NCBI GenBank assembly: GCA_017399915.1
Contig: JAFQAS010000049.1
Coordinates: 1 to 64,000, forward strand
Origin: Muribaculaceae bacterium
GTDB lineage: Bacteria; Bacteroidota; Bacteroidia; Bacteroidales; Muribaculaceae
DNA: 64,000 nt
Direction: 5' to 3'
The position numbers and the translations under genes were made by a program. The notes below the pieces were generated by a model, which was given only the letters and a program-made list of their open reading frames with translations, ran no database searches and had not been told where the DNA came from. This document shows positions 1-9,239 of the stretch, piece by piece. Every line of letters starts with the position of its first letter. Position 1 is the first letter of the stretch.

Positions 1-748
1 AGGTCACCGAATTGGGGATGGTTACCGAGGTCAAGCCGGTGCAATAAGAGAACGCCCTGGAGCCAATCGTGGTTACGGAATTGGGGATGGTTACCGAGGT
101 CCAGCCGGCGCAAGAAGAGAACGCAGAGGAGCCAATCGTAGTTACTGAATTGGGGATAGTTGCCGAGGTCAAGCCGGTGCAATAAGAGAACGCCCTGTCG
201 CCAATCGAGGTAATATCATTAGGTATTACTAAATCTTTTATTTCTTTGCCATTAAGTTTAAGTTTCTTTGCATAATATAGTGGATTTGCATAAAAACCAC
301 CAAAATCGATCTTGCACCATGCAGATAAATCGGTGATATTAACTGAGGTCAAGCCGTCGCAAGCCCAGAACGCATCCTCGCCAATCGTGGTTACCGAATT
401 GCCGATGGTTACCGAGGTCAAGCCGGTGCAATAAGAGAACGCCCTGTCGCCAATCTTAGTCACGGAATTGGGAATGACTACAGATTTTAACTTTTCTCTA
501 TAATCGAATGCTTCGTCGTCAATCTCTGTTACCGAATATGAAATCCCATTTATTTTTATTGAATTTGGGATAACAATCTCACGTTTTTTCTTGGCACAAT
601 CAGTCACTTTAACTGTTTTCTTTTCTTTATCAATAATAGTATAGTATATATCATTTTTTTTGTAGTCATAGGCAAATGCCGGGAGGGAGGCAGTTATAAT
701 CAATGCGATTATTATAATTGCGCGGAATTGAGGAGTAAGTTTTTTCAT
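1..748 (-). CDS. BspA-like leucine-rich repeat surface protein (3' end cut by window edge)
   Basis: Read from the reverse complement, an open frame starts at the ATG at 748-746 with a signal peptide (MKKLTPQFRAIIIIALI..., ending near LPAFA) and runs off the left edge. After a short N-terminal domain (YDYKKNDIYYTIIDKEKK) come LRR_5 repeats of 23 residues carrying the phrases VTIPNSVTTIG and AFSYCTGLTS, as in Treponema/Bacteroidales BspA proteins. One repeat block is replaced by an insertion (about nt 205-340) containing NITDLSAWCKIDF, an arrangement common in this family. The DNA of successive repeats is nearly identical with a 69-bp period. Such proteins are cell-surface or secreted and linked to adhesion, but the ligand cannot be told. 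A possible -7 box lies at 830-837. At least 249 codons are present; the C-terminus is not visible. Confidence 0.9.
   Translation of the reverse strand, partial: MKKLTPQFRAIIIIALIITASLPAFAYDYKKNDIYYTIIDKEKKTVKVTDCAKKKREIVIPNSIKINGISYSVTEIDDEAFDYREKLKSVVIPNSVTKIGDRAFSYCTGLTSVTIGNSVTTIGEDAFWACDGLTSVNITDLSAWCKIDFGGFYANPLYYAKKLKLNGKEIKDLVIPNDITSIGDRAFSYCTGLTSATIPNSVTTIGSSAFSSCAGWTSVTIPNSVTTIGSRAFSYCTGLTSVTIPNSVT
11..205 (-). repeat. 69-bp tandem repeats encoding LRR_5 units
   Basis: Near-identical 69-bp units (for example 11-79, 80-148 and onward; more divergent units at 340-480) each carry GAATTGGGGATGG, ACCGAGGTCAAGCC and GAACGC. They encode 23-residue leucine-rich repeats and keep the reading frame, so they are coding repeats, not a CRISPR array. 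The high DNA identity suggests recent unit duplication or gene conversion. Confidence 0.8.
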
Positions 749-829
749 ATACAACATATTTATATTAACAATCAATCTTTTAGCGAAGAAGCAACGTCAC
801 TTTTCGAGGTTAGATAGAGTTACTTTTCG

Positions 830-837
830 CAAAGATA
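830..837 (-). promoter_or_regulatory. Possible -7 element for the left BspA-like gene
   Basis: The minus strand reads TATCTTTG, a match to the Bacteroidota -7 consensus TAnnTTTG, about 80 nt upstream of the start at 748. No good TTTG -33 box is seen at the right distance. The octamer ACTTTTCG occurs twice just downstream (799-806 and 822-829 on the plus strand). Confidence 0.35.
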
Positions 838-996
838 TAGAAAATCATTTAAAAAGTAACGGTCAATAGTTAATTAAATGCAATAAGATGTTTTTTTAAT
901 TCATAATTCATAATTTATAATTAACTTAACCACCTCCCCCCTTCGGGGTACTGACTATGTCTTCAATGGGCTGCACTCGGCTATAATCAAGTTCTG

Positions 997-1426
997 ACCA
1001 CCTCCCCCCTTCGGGGTACTCCTCCTAAAAATTACTCTGTAATTTTCAAGAGGAGAGTTATTGTCCTCATTGGTTACATTGTTCCTATTATCCACTGCGT
1101 GGCAGGAGGAGAGTTGGGCTAACGCGATGAAAATTATGAACCCCAAAGGGCTCAACGAGGCCTGACCGAGTTAATTATGCATTATGAATTATGAATTATG
1201 AATTAAATTTAACCACCTCCCCCCTTCGGGGTACTCCTACTATTTTTCTGCGAAAAACAAGAGGAGAGTTGCTGCCCTCATTGGCTCTATTGTTCCTCCT
1301 ATCCTCTGCGTGGCAGGAGGAGTGTTAGGGGCTGACGCGTGAAAATTATGAACCCCGAAGGGCTCAACGAGGCCAGACCGAGTTAATTATGCATTATGAA
1401 TTATGAATTATGACTTAAATTTAACC
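997..1426. repeat. Two tandem copies of a 215-bp non-coding repeat
   Basis: Copy 1 is about 997-1211 and copy 2 about 1212-1426. Both begin ACCACCTCCCCCCTTCGGGG, contain GAGGAGAGTT, CCTCATTGG, TGCGTGGCAGGAGGAG and AAAATTATGAACCCC, and end in ATTATGAATT runs. A further partial left module lies at about 922-960 and a degenerate start at about 1424-1435. Inside each copy GTACTCCT faces AGGAGAG, which could form a hairpin. No transposase is present. It resembles dispersed intergenic repeats seen in Bacteroidales; the function is unknown. Confidence 0.75.
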
Positions 1427-1633
1427 CCCTCCCGGCTTTGACGTCTTTAGTGTCCTTAAGGTCGCTAATGCCCCTTGTGACATTACAACCCTATAATGAC
1501 CGATGAGCAATGTTGATGCGATGGGATTTTTTTGTAATAAAATCCAAACAAATACTAATCTTTTGAGTATTGTAGTGTTAATTTGAAAAACTTTCCTTAA
1601 TTTTACGGCTTAAAATTGAAATTCATTCCATTT

Positions 1634-2194
1634 ATGGGTAAAGAAACACCAAAAGATGACCTTGAGTTAGTGGCTCGATTGCGCGAGCCATCGACTTGTC
1701 GCGAGGCTTTTGGAGATGTAATAAAACGATATAGCGAACCTCTATACTGGCAAATACGTCGCATGGTCAACAACCACGATGATGCCAACGACCTGTTGCA
1801 AAACACATTCATGAAAGCATGGGGGTCGATTGAGCATTTCCGTGGCGAAGCTAAATTGTCGACATGGCTATATAAGATCGCCATCAACGAAAGCATCACT
1901 TTCCTTGAGCGTGAGCGTAAACGCCAAAACATCTCACTCGATGATGAAGAGTCGTTTTTGATCAACACCATCGAGGCCGATGAGTTTATCGATGGCGACG
2001 AGCTCGCATTGCTACTTCGTAAAGCTATTGCAACTCTACCTGAAAAGCAACGATTAGTTTTCAACATGAAATATTACGACGAAATGAAATATGAGCAGAT
2101 GTCGGAGATTCTCGGCACGTCGGTAGGCGCATTAAAAGCGTCGTATCACCTCGCCGTTAAAAAAATTGAACAATTTTTTAAGGATCGCGATTAA
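1634..2194 (+). CDS. RNA polymerase sigma factor, ECF (sigma-70) family
   Basis: A 186-residue extracytoplasmic-function sigma factor. Region 2 is seen at about residues 25-90 (ANDLLQNTFMKAW for region 2.2-2.3, STWLYKIAINE for 2.4) and region 4 at about 125-180 (LPEKQRLVFNMKY, then the helix-turn-helix MSEILGTSVGALKASYHLAV). I chose the ATG at 1634; an in-frame TTG at 1616 would add six residues but is a weaker start. It directs core polymerase to a regulon that probably includes its own operon. The next two genes, a single-pass membrane protein and a Spy-like periplasmic protein, suggest envelope-stress control with the membrane protein as anti-sigma. Confidence 0.92.
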   Translation: MGKETPKDDLELVARLREPSTCREAFGDVIKRYSEPLYWQIRRMVNNHDDANDLLQNTFMKAWGSIEHFRGEAKLSTWLYKIAINESITFLERERKRQNISLDDEESFLINTIEADEFIDGDELALLLRKAIATLPEKQRLVFNMKYYDEMKYEQMSEILGTSVGALKASYHLAVKKIEQFFKDRD

Positions 2195-2245
2195 ACCATT
2201 TTCATTAATTCAAGTCACATATAACGAAATAAGTATTTTCAGCAC

Positions 2246-2656
2246 ATGAACGAAGATAAGAACATATTAGACAAAGTGAACCGCCGCTCGGGAATGACCA
2301 CTCCTGAAAATTACTTTGCCGACTTCGCCGAACAAATGATGCAGAAACTTCCCGAAAAGGAAGAAGCGATTATCACTAAGCCGGTTACAACCTGGCAACG
2401 CATTAGACCATTTGTGTATCTTGTGGCAATGTTTGCCGGCATATGGTGTATGGTAAAAATGGTTGATTTAATCTCTACCGGTGCATCATTACAAACCGAT
2501 CAATCAGCCGAACAAATCGTAGCCGAAGCTATCACCGATGAATCATTTATCGAAGAATATTGCTACGAAGATATGAATGAATATTCTATAATGGAGTCAA
2601 TGTATGAAGAAGGAATTGACTCCGAAGAGATAACTAATCTTGATACCGAAAATTAA
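2246..2656 (+). CDS. Single-pass membrane protein, probable anti-sigma factor
   Basis: A 136-residue protein with a cytoplasmic N-terminus (PENYFADFAEQMMQKLPE, a phrase type common in Bacteroidota proteins encoded after ECF sigma genes), one membrane span at about residues 54-73 (FVYLVAMFAGIWCMVKMVDL) and a very acidic outer C-terminal part. There is no zinc-binding HxxxCxxC motif, so it is not a classic ZAS anti-sigma factor. The role is inferred from its place 51 bp after the sigma gene and from its topology; no direct family match can be claimed. Confidence 0.75.
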   Translation: MNEDKNILDKVNRRSGMTTPENYFADFAEQMMQKLPEKEEAIITKPVTTWQRIRPFVYLVAMFAGIWCMVKMVDLISTGASLQTDQSAEQIVAEAITDESFIEEYCYEDMNEYSIMESMYEEGIDSEEITNLDTEN

Positions 2657-2670
2657 ACACCCCCTCTATT

Positions 2671-3144
2671 ATGAAACGTTACATTACATTAATACTAATA
2701 TTATCATTATTTGCCCCCCTCTGCCAAATGGAGGCTAAAGGTGGCAAAAACAGAAAAGAATGGTTTGAAAAAATGCGCGAATATAAGCACCAATTTCTTG
2801 TTAAAGAATTGGGGTTGACCGATGAGCAACAAACCAAATTCTTCCCTCTCTACGACAAGATGGAAGATGAAATATTTAAAGTAACACACGAAACCCGTCA
2901 ATTAGACAAAAAAGTTTCGTCGGGCAAAGCTACCGACCTTGAATATGAAAATGCCGCTCGTGCCATTATCGAGCTTAAAAACAAGGAATGTGACATTGAA
3001 CTAAAATATTTCACTCAATTCAAGTCGGTGCTTTCAAGCAAACAGCTATTCTTATTGAAAAAGGCTGAGCGAAAATTTGCCAACGAGCTAATGAAAAGAC
3101 ATCACAAATGTAAAGACGGAAAAGGCAAAGGGTCTAAAAAATAG
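2671..3144 (+). CDS. Spy/CpxP-like periplasmic protein
   Basis: A 157-residue secreted protein with a signal peptide (MKRYITLILILSLFAPLCQM). The mature part is highly charged and predicted helical. It has two LTxxQ-like segments, LGLTDEQQTKFFPLY near residue 48 and VLSSKQLFLLKK near residue 117, in the spacing seen in Spy/CpxP-type chaperones. The C-terminus is lysine-rich (CKDGKGKGSKK). It lies 14 bp after the putative anti-sigma gene, so it is probably cotranscribed with it and is a likely output of the stress sigma factor. A strong hairpin follows at 3184-3226. Confidence 0.75.
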   Translation: MKRYITLILILSLFAPLCQMEAKGGKNRKEWFEKMREYKHQFLVKELGLTDEQQTKFFPLYDKMEDEIFKVTHETRQLDKKVSSGKATDLEYENAARAIIELKNKECDIELKYFTQFKSVLSSKQLFLLKKAERKFANELMKRHHKCKDGKGKGSKK

Positions 3145-3183
3145 CCCCTTACCGTTCTCTCATATACATTCTCTCTATAACAC

Positions 3184-3226
3184 AAACGGATTTTAAGGGG
3201 CTAATATCTTCCTTAAAATCCGTTTT
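3184..3226 (+). terminator. Rho-independent-type hairpin after the sigma operon
   Basis: A perfect 15-bp stem pairs AAACGGATTTTAAGG (3184-3198) with CCTTAAAATCCGTTT (3211-3225) across a 12-nt loop and is followed by TCACTTT. It separates the sigma operon from the alpha-2-macroglobulin gene. Confidence 0.8.
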
Positions 3227-3250
3227 CACTTTACAACAACACTTCACGTT

Positions 3251-6200
3251 ATGAATCACGCTATCAAATTATTTATTTTATGTATCGCATTATTTGCGAC
3301 CAATACGTTTGCGTCGACCAACAATAGCAAACCCGACTTTGCTTTTCCTCAAAAAGTATCGCAACAAGCCGAGACCAACCTTGATGTCGCCCTAAAAAAC
3401 GGAGATGGCAAATTGGTGATAAAATCACTTATCGAATACACTGTAGCTCAAGGATTGATCAATCGCGACAGCACTCAATCGATAATAACAAAAGTAGAAC
3501 AAGTAATAACCAAAGAGAAAGATCCTTGCTCAAAGGCATTGCTAAACGCTCTTTTATGCCAAATTTATTGCAATTATTATGAGACAACCAAAAGGCATTC
3601 GGTTGACCAACGCGCCGTTATCGATTCAGAGTCTCCTTCAGACATCACAGAATGGAGCAAAAAAGATTTTGAAAACAAAGTTTTAATGTTATGCGATAAA
3701 GCATTAAAAGACGCCGACGCTCTCAAAAAGGCAAAATTAAGTGATTATAGCGACATTATCACACATAACAACCTCACGTTCAGATACTACCCCACGCTAT
3801 ATGATTTTATAATCCAATGCGAAATTAAATATATCAACTCTATATTTTCCGACGTAACCGCCTCTAATGGCATACTCCCTCTTAACGAATTCCTATCCAC
3901 CCCTATCAGCGAAACAAACCCGGCCGCTCATCGCATAAATTCATTATATCAGAATATTTTATCATTTCACATAAGCGACACTGCACCGTTGATTTACTGG
4001 GACTTAATGCGCATCGATGACACTTATGACTCTCAACCGACCATATTTGACGACGACTCCAATTCCATCATAACCCAACGAAATAAAGCAGTCCAAGACC
4101 TATATGACACTTATAGCGAATCGGAATATGCATCATTGGCATTAATTTATCAATGGGAAAATAGCGGGGAATATATATATTCCAAACGGGCGCACTTCTA
4201 TAATCTCTTTAAAAACCGACTCAAACGTTTCCCTGCATTTAGTGGGAATTGCGAGATAGAAAATATCATCAACACCATTGAAAATCAAAATATTGAAATC
4301 AATTATTGCCCTCAAATCGCACCCAACGACACTCTCCACATCATTCTCAGGAATACCAATAGCAAATCAATAACCATTGACATTTTAAGACTTCCCGACA
4401 ACATAAAATCGGGACGCACATATTCCTTCCCTAAAGGAGCAAAACCGGTGGTTTATAAAACTATCGAACGTGTTTACGACCAAGAGATTCCTTTTAATAT
4501 CACTGACACAATCAACGCAACAATTTCTCAGCCCGGTTATTACTCAATTATTGCTTATAACAACAAATCCACAAAAAATCTAACCTCTCTTGAGATTCTA
4601 TATTGCTCCGAGTTCACAAGTTTCTCTTCCGACAGGATTAAAAATCCTCGCATATGGGTAGTAAATGCAAAGTCGGGGAATGTTGTAAGCAATGCCGACA
4701 TTAACATATATGAGGATTCACATTATATTGCAAAAAACAAACCCATACTCACGACTAAATCGTCGAAAAACGGCATCATAAATTTAAAACAACAGAACGC
4801 CCCTCAATACTATTATACAATAAGCAAGGGTGACGACAAATATGCGCCAAATTCATTTTTTTTCCTTTCAAAAACCTATTCCGACACCACATGGGTCGAC
4901 CGCGGGTCATGTTTCACCTCTTTGCCGTTATATCATCAAGGCGACACAGCTGCTTGGAGTGCCGTAATTTATAGCACAAAAGGAGACACTCGAAAACTTG
5001 CCGCACATAGAACATTCTCGGTAATCTTCCGCGATGCCAACTATATGCAAATTGACACAGCTATCGCCACCACCGATGAGTTTGGTCGCATTGAAGGGAA
5101 ATTCGCCATTCCCACCGATCGTCTCACCGGCAACTATTCAATAAATATCATAGGTAGATTTAATCGCCAGGTAGCAAAGAGCTCTTTCATGGTTAGCGAC
5201 TATAAATTACCTACATTTGAGGTAAAAAACCTCGATGTAGACAAACGAGAAAACGGCGAATATATCATAAGTGGCGAAGTGCGTTCATTCTCAGGTTTTG
5301 CACTAAGCGATGCCACCATACATCTCAATCTACTCTCTCGGGAATATCAATTCTATTCCCATCAGTCATTCACAACCGTTCTCAACGACACCACCACAAC
5401 CGATTTTAATGGCAAATTCTCATTTAGCATTCCTAAAAAACTCATAGATGGTCAGCCTTGGGACAAAGCTATCTTCAAAGCCGAAATCATCGCAACATCT
5501 CCTAACGGAGAAAGTCAAAGCGCAAATAAAACATTCACCAACGGAAAATCGTATTATATCTTTTATTACGGTTTGGAAGGATTCCCTATTGAGGTTTCGA
5601 AAAACACGAAACTCAACATAAAATTATGCTCATTATCGGGTAATTCGGTAGATGGCAGCATACACTATTCTATCATTAACAATGATAACGACATTGTAAA
5701 AAGCGGGTCATTCTCATCGGCAAATCCGGTAGTTGACTGGAGCGATATCGCAAGTGGCAAATATAACATCAAACTACATTCAATCGCGCCCACAGCAACC
5801 GATACCAGCACTGTTAAAATCAATTTATATCGCTTGACCGACGCACTACCCCCTATCAACAACGGATTATGGCTACATCGCGACAAATACACCATCACAA
5901 AAGATAATTCGGTTGAGTTTTATTATGGTTCAACATTTAGCGACGGCGACATTTTATATGTACTCTATGACGACAATAAAGTTTATGACCAACGCTGGAT
6001 AAAAGCCAAAGCCGGCATTCACAAATCGCGCATTCTATTACCTAAAGGGGTAAATGAAGCCTCGATGAAATTAATCGCAGTAAACAATTATAAATCTTAT
6101 TACGTTTCCGCCCAAATAGACAGAGCAAGTGCCAATAAAGGATTTAAAATATCGGCAGAATCATTCCGCGACAAAATCACTCCCGGAAGTGAAGAACAAT

Positions 6201-8899
6201 GGGTTTTCAGCATTACTGACGCAAACAGAAATGGTTCTAAATCAGCAGTATTGATGGATATGTATTCTCTCGCTATCGAAAAATTAGAATCGCATAATTT
6301 CAATTTACACTTCTATACTCCACCGCATTATTCCAGCATCAGCAGTCCGGCGTTTTATAACAATTCTTATAGCTCATATTATAGAAATCCCATCTTGAAA
6401 TATTGCACATCGGTTATGGAGCCTAAATTCAACACATATGGTTATCCATTATTAGCCGGACGCTATACAGGAAATATTTACGTTAGAGCCCTCTCTTCAT
6501 CAGGTCGTTCAAAAAACAGCTCTATTGAGCAATATGCAATTGCCGAAGAGGAGATAGCAGAAGACAACTCTGAAGTTCTTGGAGAGGTGGTTGCGAGCAA
6601 AAAAGTATGTTACGCCGTACAATCAGTGTCCGACTCTCCGGATGATTCAAATTCGCCTAACATCACATTGCGCGACAATGAAACACCATTGGCATTCTTC
6701 CGTCCAATGCTCACCACCGACACTCTCGGGAACTTAACATACTCATTTACCGTACCCAATGCCAACACCACATGGCTATTCAACGCCATTGCCTATAACA
6801 AAGATTTGGATGTAGCCCACTTCGCACGCGAAGTGTTGGCCAACAAACCTATAATGGTGCAACCTAATATGCCTCGTTTCCTCCGCAATGGCGACAAAGC
6901 AACTATCAAAGCCTCGGTGATGAATAATAGCGATAGCACTTTGACAATCACTACCATCATCGAGCTATTCGACCCATCTACCTCTAAAATAATCTCAACC
7001 TATCGTCAAATTGATCAAATTGAGGCCGCACAATCTACATTAGCATCAATCGAAATCAAGGCCCCTATTGATGCAACCATGATAGGCTACCGCATTAAAT
7101 CATATTGCAACAATTTTGGTGATGGTGAACAATCATTGATACCGATTCTTCCGGCGTCATCACCGGTGATTGAAGCAACAACATTCTATATGGGTATTGA
7201 CGAAAAAAGTTATACTCAAACACTCCCCACAATGCCCGCCGACGCGCGTGTAACGCTCGAATTTTGTGAAAATCCCACATGGTATGCCGTTACAGCATTG
7301 CCGGGGCTTAATAAAAATCAATCACGCACCTCTACTTCAGCGGCAATGGCTATTTATTCGGCGGCAATAGCCGATGGTATTGTGCGACAAAATCCACAAA
7401 TAGCCAATGCTATATATCAATGGCAGCACTCCGATAAGAGCGACTCCACACTCGTGTCGATGCTCAGCCGCAACCAAGACCTCAAAAATATGCTTTTGAG
7501 TGCCACACCTTGGGTGCAAAATGCCGAAAACGACACCGAGAGAATGGCTCGATTATCGCTTCTTTTCGACAAAAAAAGCAACAAAACCGCTATCGACAAA
7601 AATATTCATCAACTTGCCACATTACAACGCTCCGGTGGCGGTTGGGCTTGGATTGCCGAGTGTGACAAAGCATCAACATGGGCAACACTCTCTATTCTTG
7701 AGAAAATTGGACACATGAAAAAACTCGGCTTCCTTCCCGACAACAAGGATCTAAACTCCATGACCGAAAATGCATTAAAATACATTGATGCCGAATATGT
7801 GAAACTATATAAAAAATATCCCAAAGGCGACTATAGTATGTATGTATTTATTCGCGACATGTTCCCCGAATACAAGCAATCTACAGCCGCAAAAAAAGTA
7901 ACCAATGCTACTATTCAACAAATCGTGGGAAACTGGAAGCAATATTCGCTTGTAAAAAAGGCCACATCGGCAATAATACTCAATAATAACGGCTATAATT
8001 CCACCGCTCGCGAAATACTGAATTCGGTTACCGAATTCGCACAAACCTCGCAATCAAAAGGCATGTGGTGGCCTACGATTGAAAACGACTCATGGGATTT
8101 CGATAAAATTCTTTCGCACGCCAACATATTGGACGCATATCACCAAATAACACCCAACAACAAAGATATTGACAAAATGCGTCAATGGCTCATTATCAAC
8201 AAAGAAGCTAACGACTGGGGCAACTCATCGGCAACAAGTTATGTAATATACACACTGCTCAACACCGGAACACGTTGGACTCGACCATCGTTGGGTTGCG
8301 AAATATTGCTCAACGATGAAAGCATCACCCCTACTCGTTTCGACAACATCACCGGATATGTAAAAACCGACATTTCTCCCCTTGCGCCTTCGGGCAAGAA
8401 TCTCACCATTGCCAAACATGGCGAATATCCTTCATGGGGTGCTGTATACCGCCAATTTAACGCCGACATGACCGACATTAAAGCAGTGGCCGGCAATGAC
8501 ATCTCTATCGAAAAAACTTTACTGAAAAAGGTTGGAGATAAATGGATTATCGCCACTGATTACAAAGTGGGAGATTTAATAAAAATACAACTCACCATCA
8601 AAGCTAAACGCGACATTGACTATGTCACGATTACCGATGAACGTGCCGCTTGTTTCGAACCTACCGAACAATTGCCAAAACCTATATTTGCCGAAGGTAT
8701 ATTTTTCTATCGCGAAAACCGAGATGAAGCCACAAATATTTTCGTGACAAATCTCCCTAAAGGCACATATCTACTCACTTATGATATGTATGTAAATAAC
8801 GAGGGTGAATTTGCATCGGGCATCGCTACAATTCAAAGCCAATATGCACCTCAAATCACCGCCCACTCTGCCGGAAATCATATCTTCGTAGGCAAATAA
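3251..8899 (+). CDS. Alpha-2-macroglobulin family protein, large Bacteroidales type
   Basis: An 1882-residue exported protein with a signal peptide (ALFATNTFA, cleavage near 21). A helical N-terminal part of about 330 residues is followed by macroglobulin-like beta domains: an MG2-like start (NPRIWVVNAKSGNVVSNADI, about 463), an MG domain at about 547-635 and the A2M-domain signature region at about 1140-1217 (RPMLTTDTLGNLTYSFTVPNA, shortened here). A terpenoid-cyclase-like helical toroid spans about 1340-1620 (SGGGWAWIAECDKASTWATL), then a C-terminal receptor-like beta domain. The thioester motif CxEQ is absent; the equivalent region reads FCENPTWYAVTALPGL. It probably acts in the periplasm or outer membrane as a protease-trapping or envelope-guard protein, but without the covalent thioester chemistry. 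Confidence 0.88.
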   Translation: MNHAIKLFILCIALFATNTFASTNNSKPDFAFPQKVSQQAETNLDVALKNGDGKLVIKSLIEYTVAQGLINRDSTQSIITKVEQVITKEKDPCSKALLNALLCQIYCNYYETTKRHSVDQRAVIDSESPSDITEWSKKDFENKVLMLCDKALKDADALKKAKLSDYSDIITHNNLTFRYYPTLYDFIIQCEIKYINSIFSDVTASNGILPLNEFLSTPISETNPAAHRINSLYQNILSFHISDTAPLIYWDLMRIDDTYDSQPTIFDDDSNSIITQRNKAVQDLYDTYSESEYASLALIYQWENSGEYIYSKRAHFYNLFKNRLKRFPAFSGNCEIENIINTIENQNIEINYCPQIAPNDTLHIILRNTNSKSITIDILRLPDNIKSGRTYSFPKGAKPVVYKTIERVYDQEIPFNITDTINATISQPGYYSIIAYNNKSTKNLTSLEILYCSEFTSFSSDRIKNPRIWVVNAKSGNVVSNADINIYEDSHYIAKNKPILTTKSSKNGIINLKQQNAPQYYYTISKGDDKYAPNSFFFLSKTYSDTTWVDRGSCFTSLPLYHQGDTAAWSAVIYSTKGDTRKLAAHRTFSVIFRDANYMQIDTAIATTDEFGRIEGKFAIPTDRLTGNYSINIIGRFNRQVAKSSFMVSDYKLPTFEVKNLDVDKRENGEYIISGEVRSFSGFALSDATIHLNLLSREYQFYSHQSFTTVLNDTTTTDFNGKFSFSIPKKLIDGQPWDKAIFKAEIIATSPNGESQSANKTFTNGKSYYIFYYGLEGFPIEVSKNTKLNIKLCSLSGNSVDGSIHYSIINNDNDIVKSGSFSSANPVVDWSDIASGKYNIKLHSIAPTATDTSTVKINLYRLTDALPPINNGLWLHRDKYTITKDNSVEFYYGSTFSDGDILYVLYDDNKVYDQRWIKAKAGIHKSRILLPKGVNEASMKLIAVNNYKSYYVSAQIDRASANKGFKISAESFRDKITPGSEEQWVFSITDANRNGSKSAVLMDMYSLAIEKLESHNFNLHFYTPPHYSSISSPAFYNNSYSSYYRNPILKYCTSVMEPKFNTYGYPLLAGRYTGNIYVRALSSSGRSKNSSIEQYAIAEEEIAEDNSEVLGEVVASKKVCYAVQSVSDSPDDSNSPNITLRDNETPLAFFRPMLTTDTLGNLTYSFTVPNANTTWLFNAIAYNKDLDVAHFAREVLANKPIMVQPNMPRFLRNGDKATIKASVMNNSDSTLTITTIIELFDPSTSKIISTYRQIDQIEAAQSTLASIEIKAPIDATMIGYRIKSYCNNFGDGEQSLIPILPASSPVIEATTFYMGIDEKSYTQTLPTMPADARVTLEFCENPTWYAVTALPGLNKNQSRTSTSAAMAIYSAAIADGIVRQNPQIANAIYQWQHSDKSDSTLVSMLSRNQDLKNMLLSATPWVQNAENDTERMARLSLLFDKKSNKTAIDKNIHQLATLQRSGGGWAWIAECDKASTWATLSILEKIGHMKKLGFLPDNKDLNSMTENALKYIDAEYVKLYKKYPKGDYSMYVFIRDMFPEYKQSTAAKKVTNATIQQIVGNWKQYSLVKKATSAIILNNNGYNSTAREILNSVTEFAQTSQSKGMWWPTIENDSWDFDKILSHANILDAYHQITPNNKDIDKMRQWLIINKEANDWGNSSATSYVIYTLLNTGTRWTRPSLGCEILLNDESITPTRFDNITGYVKTDISPLAPSGKNLTIAKHGEYPSWGAVYRQFNADMTDIKAVAGNDISIEKTLLKKVGDKWIIATDYKVGDLIKIQLTIKAKRDIDYVTITDERAACFEPTEQLPKPIFAEGIFFYRENRDEATNIFVTNLPKGTYLLTYDMYVNNEGEFASGIATIQSQYAPQITAHSAGNHIFVGK

Positions 8900-8921
8900 A
8901 AAGCCTCATAAATTCGCAACT

Positions 8922-8953
8922 GAGGGGTTATGTATAAAAATGCATAACTCCTC
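8922..8953 (+). terminator. Probable terminator hairpin after the macroglobulin gene
   Basis: GAGGGGTTATG (8922-8932) pairs with CATAACTCCTC (8943-8953) with one G-U pair and a 10-nt loop. The following sequence is AT-rich but has no strong T run, so its strength is uncertain. Confidence 0.55.
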
Positions 8954-9119
8954 TGCTATATTATAAATATTCATTTTCAATTATATTCTTTAACACATCA
9001 TTCTATGCATTAAATAGGAGTTCATCACAAGCCGCGTTAATTTATTTAACATATTACACTCTTTTATCTATATAAATATTCTACCTTTGTGTTAATGATT
9101 AATAACATTATTTCAGTTT

Positions 9120-9150
9120 TTTGCAAATTTTTCATTTTTTCTTATATTTG
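9120..9150 (+). promoter_or_regulatory. Bacteroidota-type promoter for the GHL10 pair
   Basis: TTTG (9120-9123), 19 nt, TATATTTG (9143-9150) matches the TTTG/TAnnTTTG consensus exactly. Transcription would begin near 9156, giving an 85-nt leader that opens with a hairpin, AATATACTCAT (9157-9167) against ATGAGCATATT (9183-9193), with one mismatch. Confidence 0.75.
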
Positions 9151-9239
9151 CATATGAATATACTCATAGTGTTTATGCACGAATGAGCATATTTTTGCAT
9201 TTTAATTAACATAAAACTAAATATAACTAAATATATACC

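Larger units (their letters stand above)
749..1633. other. Intergenic region without a credible gene, rich in repeats
   Basis: About 885 bp separate the divergent BspA-like and sigma-factor genes. The first 170 bp are AT-rich promoter DNA. From about 900 there are runs built from ATTATGAATT, a C/G-rich module (CCACCTCCCCCCTTCGGGG) and a 215-bp tandem duplication. The section 1430-1500 holds degenerate CTTTAGTGTCCTTAAGG-like text. A 66-codon minus-strand frame at 955-1155 lies across repeat copy 1 and is not conserved in copy 2, so it is not called. Confidence 0.7.

Noticed and set aside
11-480. Regular 69-bp repeats as a CRISPR array
   Set aside because: The repeats are coding, have no unique spacers and translate to leucine-rich repeats; no cas genes are near.
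955-1155. 66-codon minus-strand frame in the left intergenic region
   Set aside because: It lies in repeat copy 1, its start codon is lost in copy 2, and the translation has no protein-like features beyond chance.
1616-1633. TTG start for the sigma factor
   Set aside because: The ATG at 1634 is six codons later and fits the family's N-terminus; the extra residues have no support.
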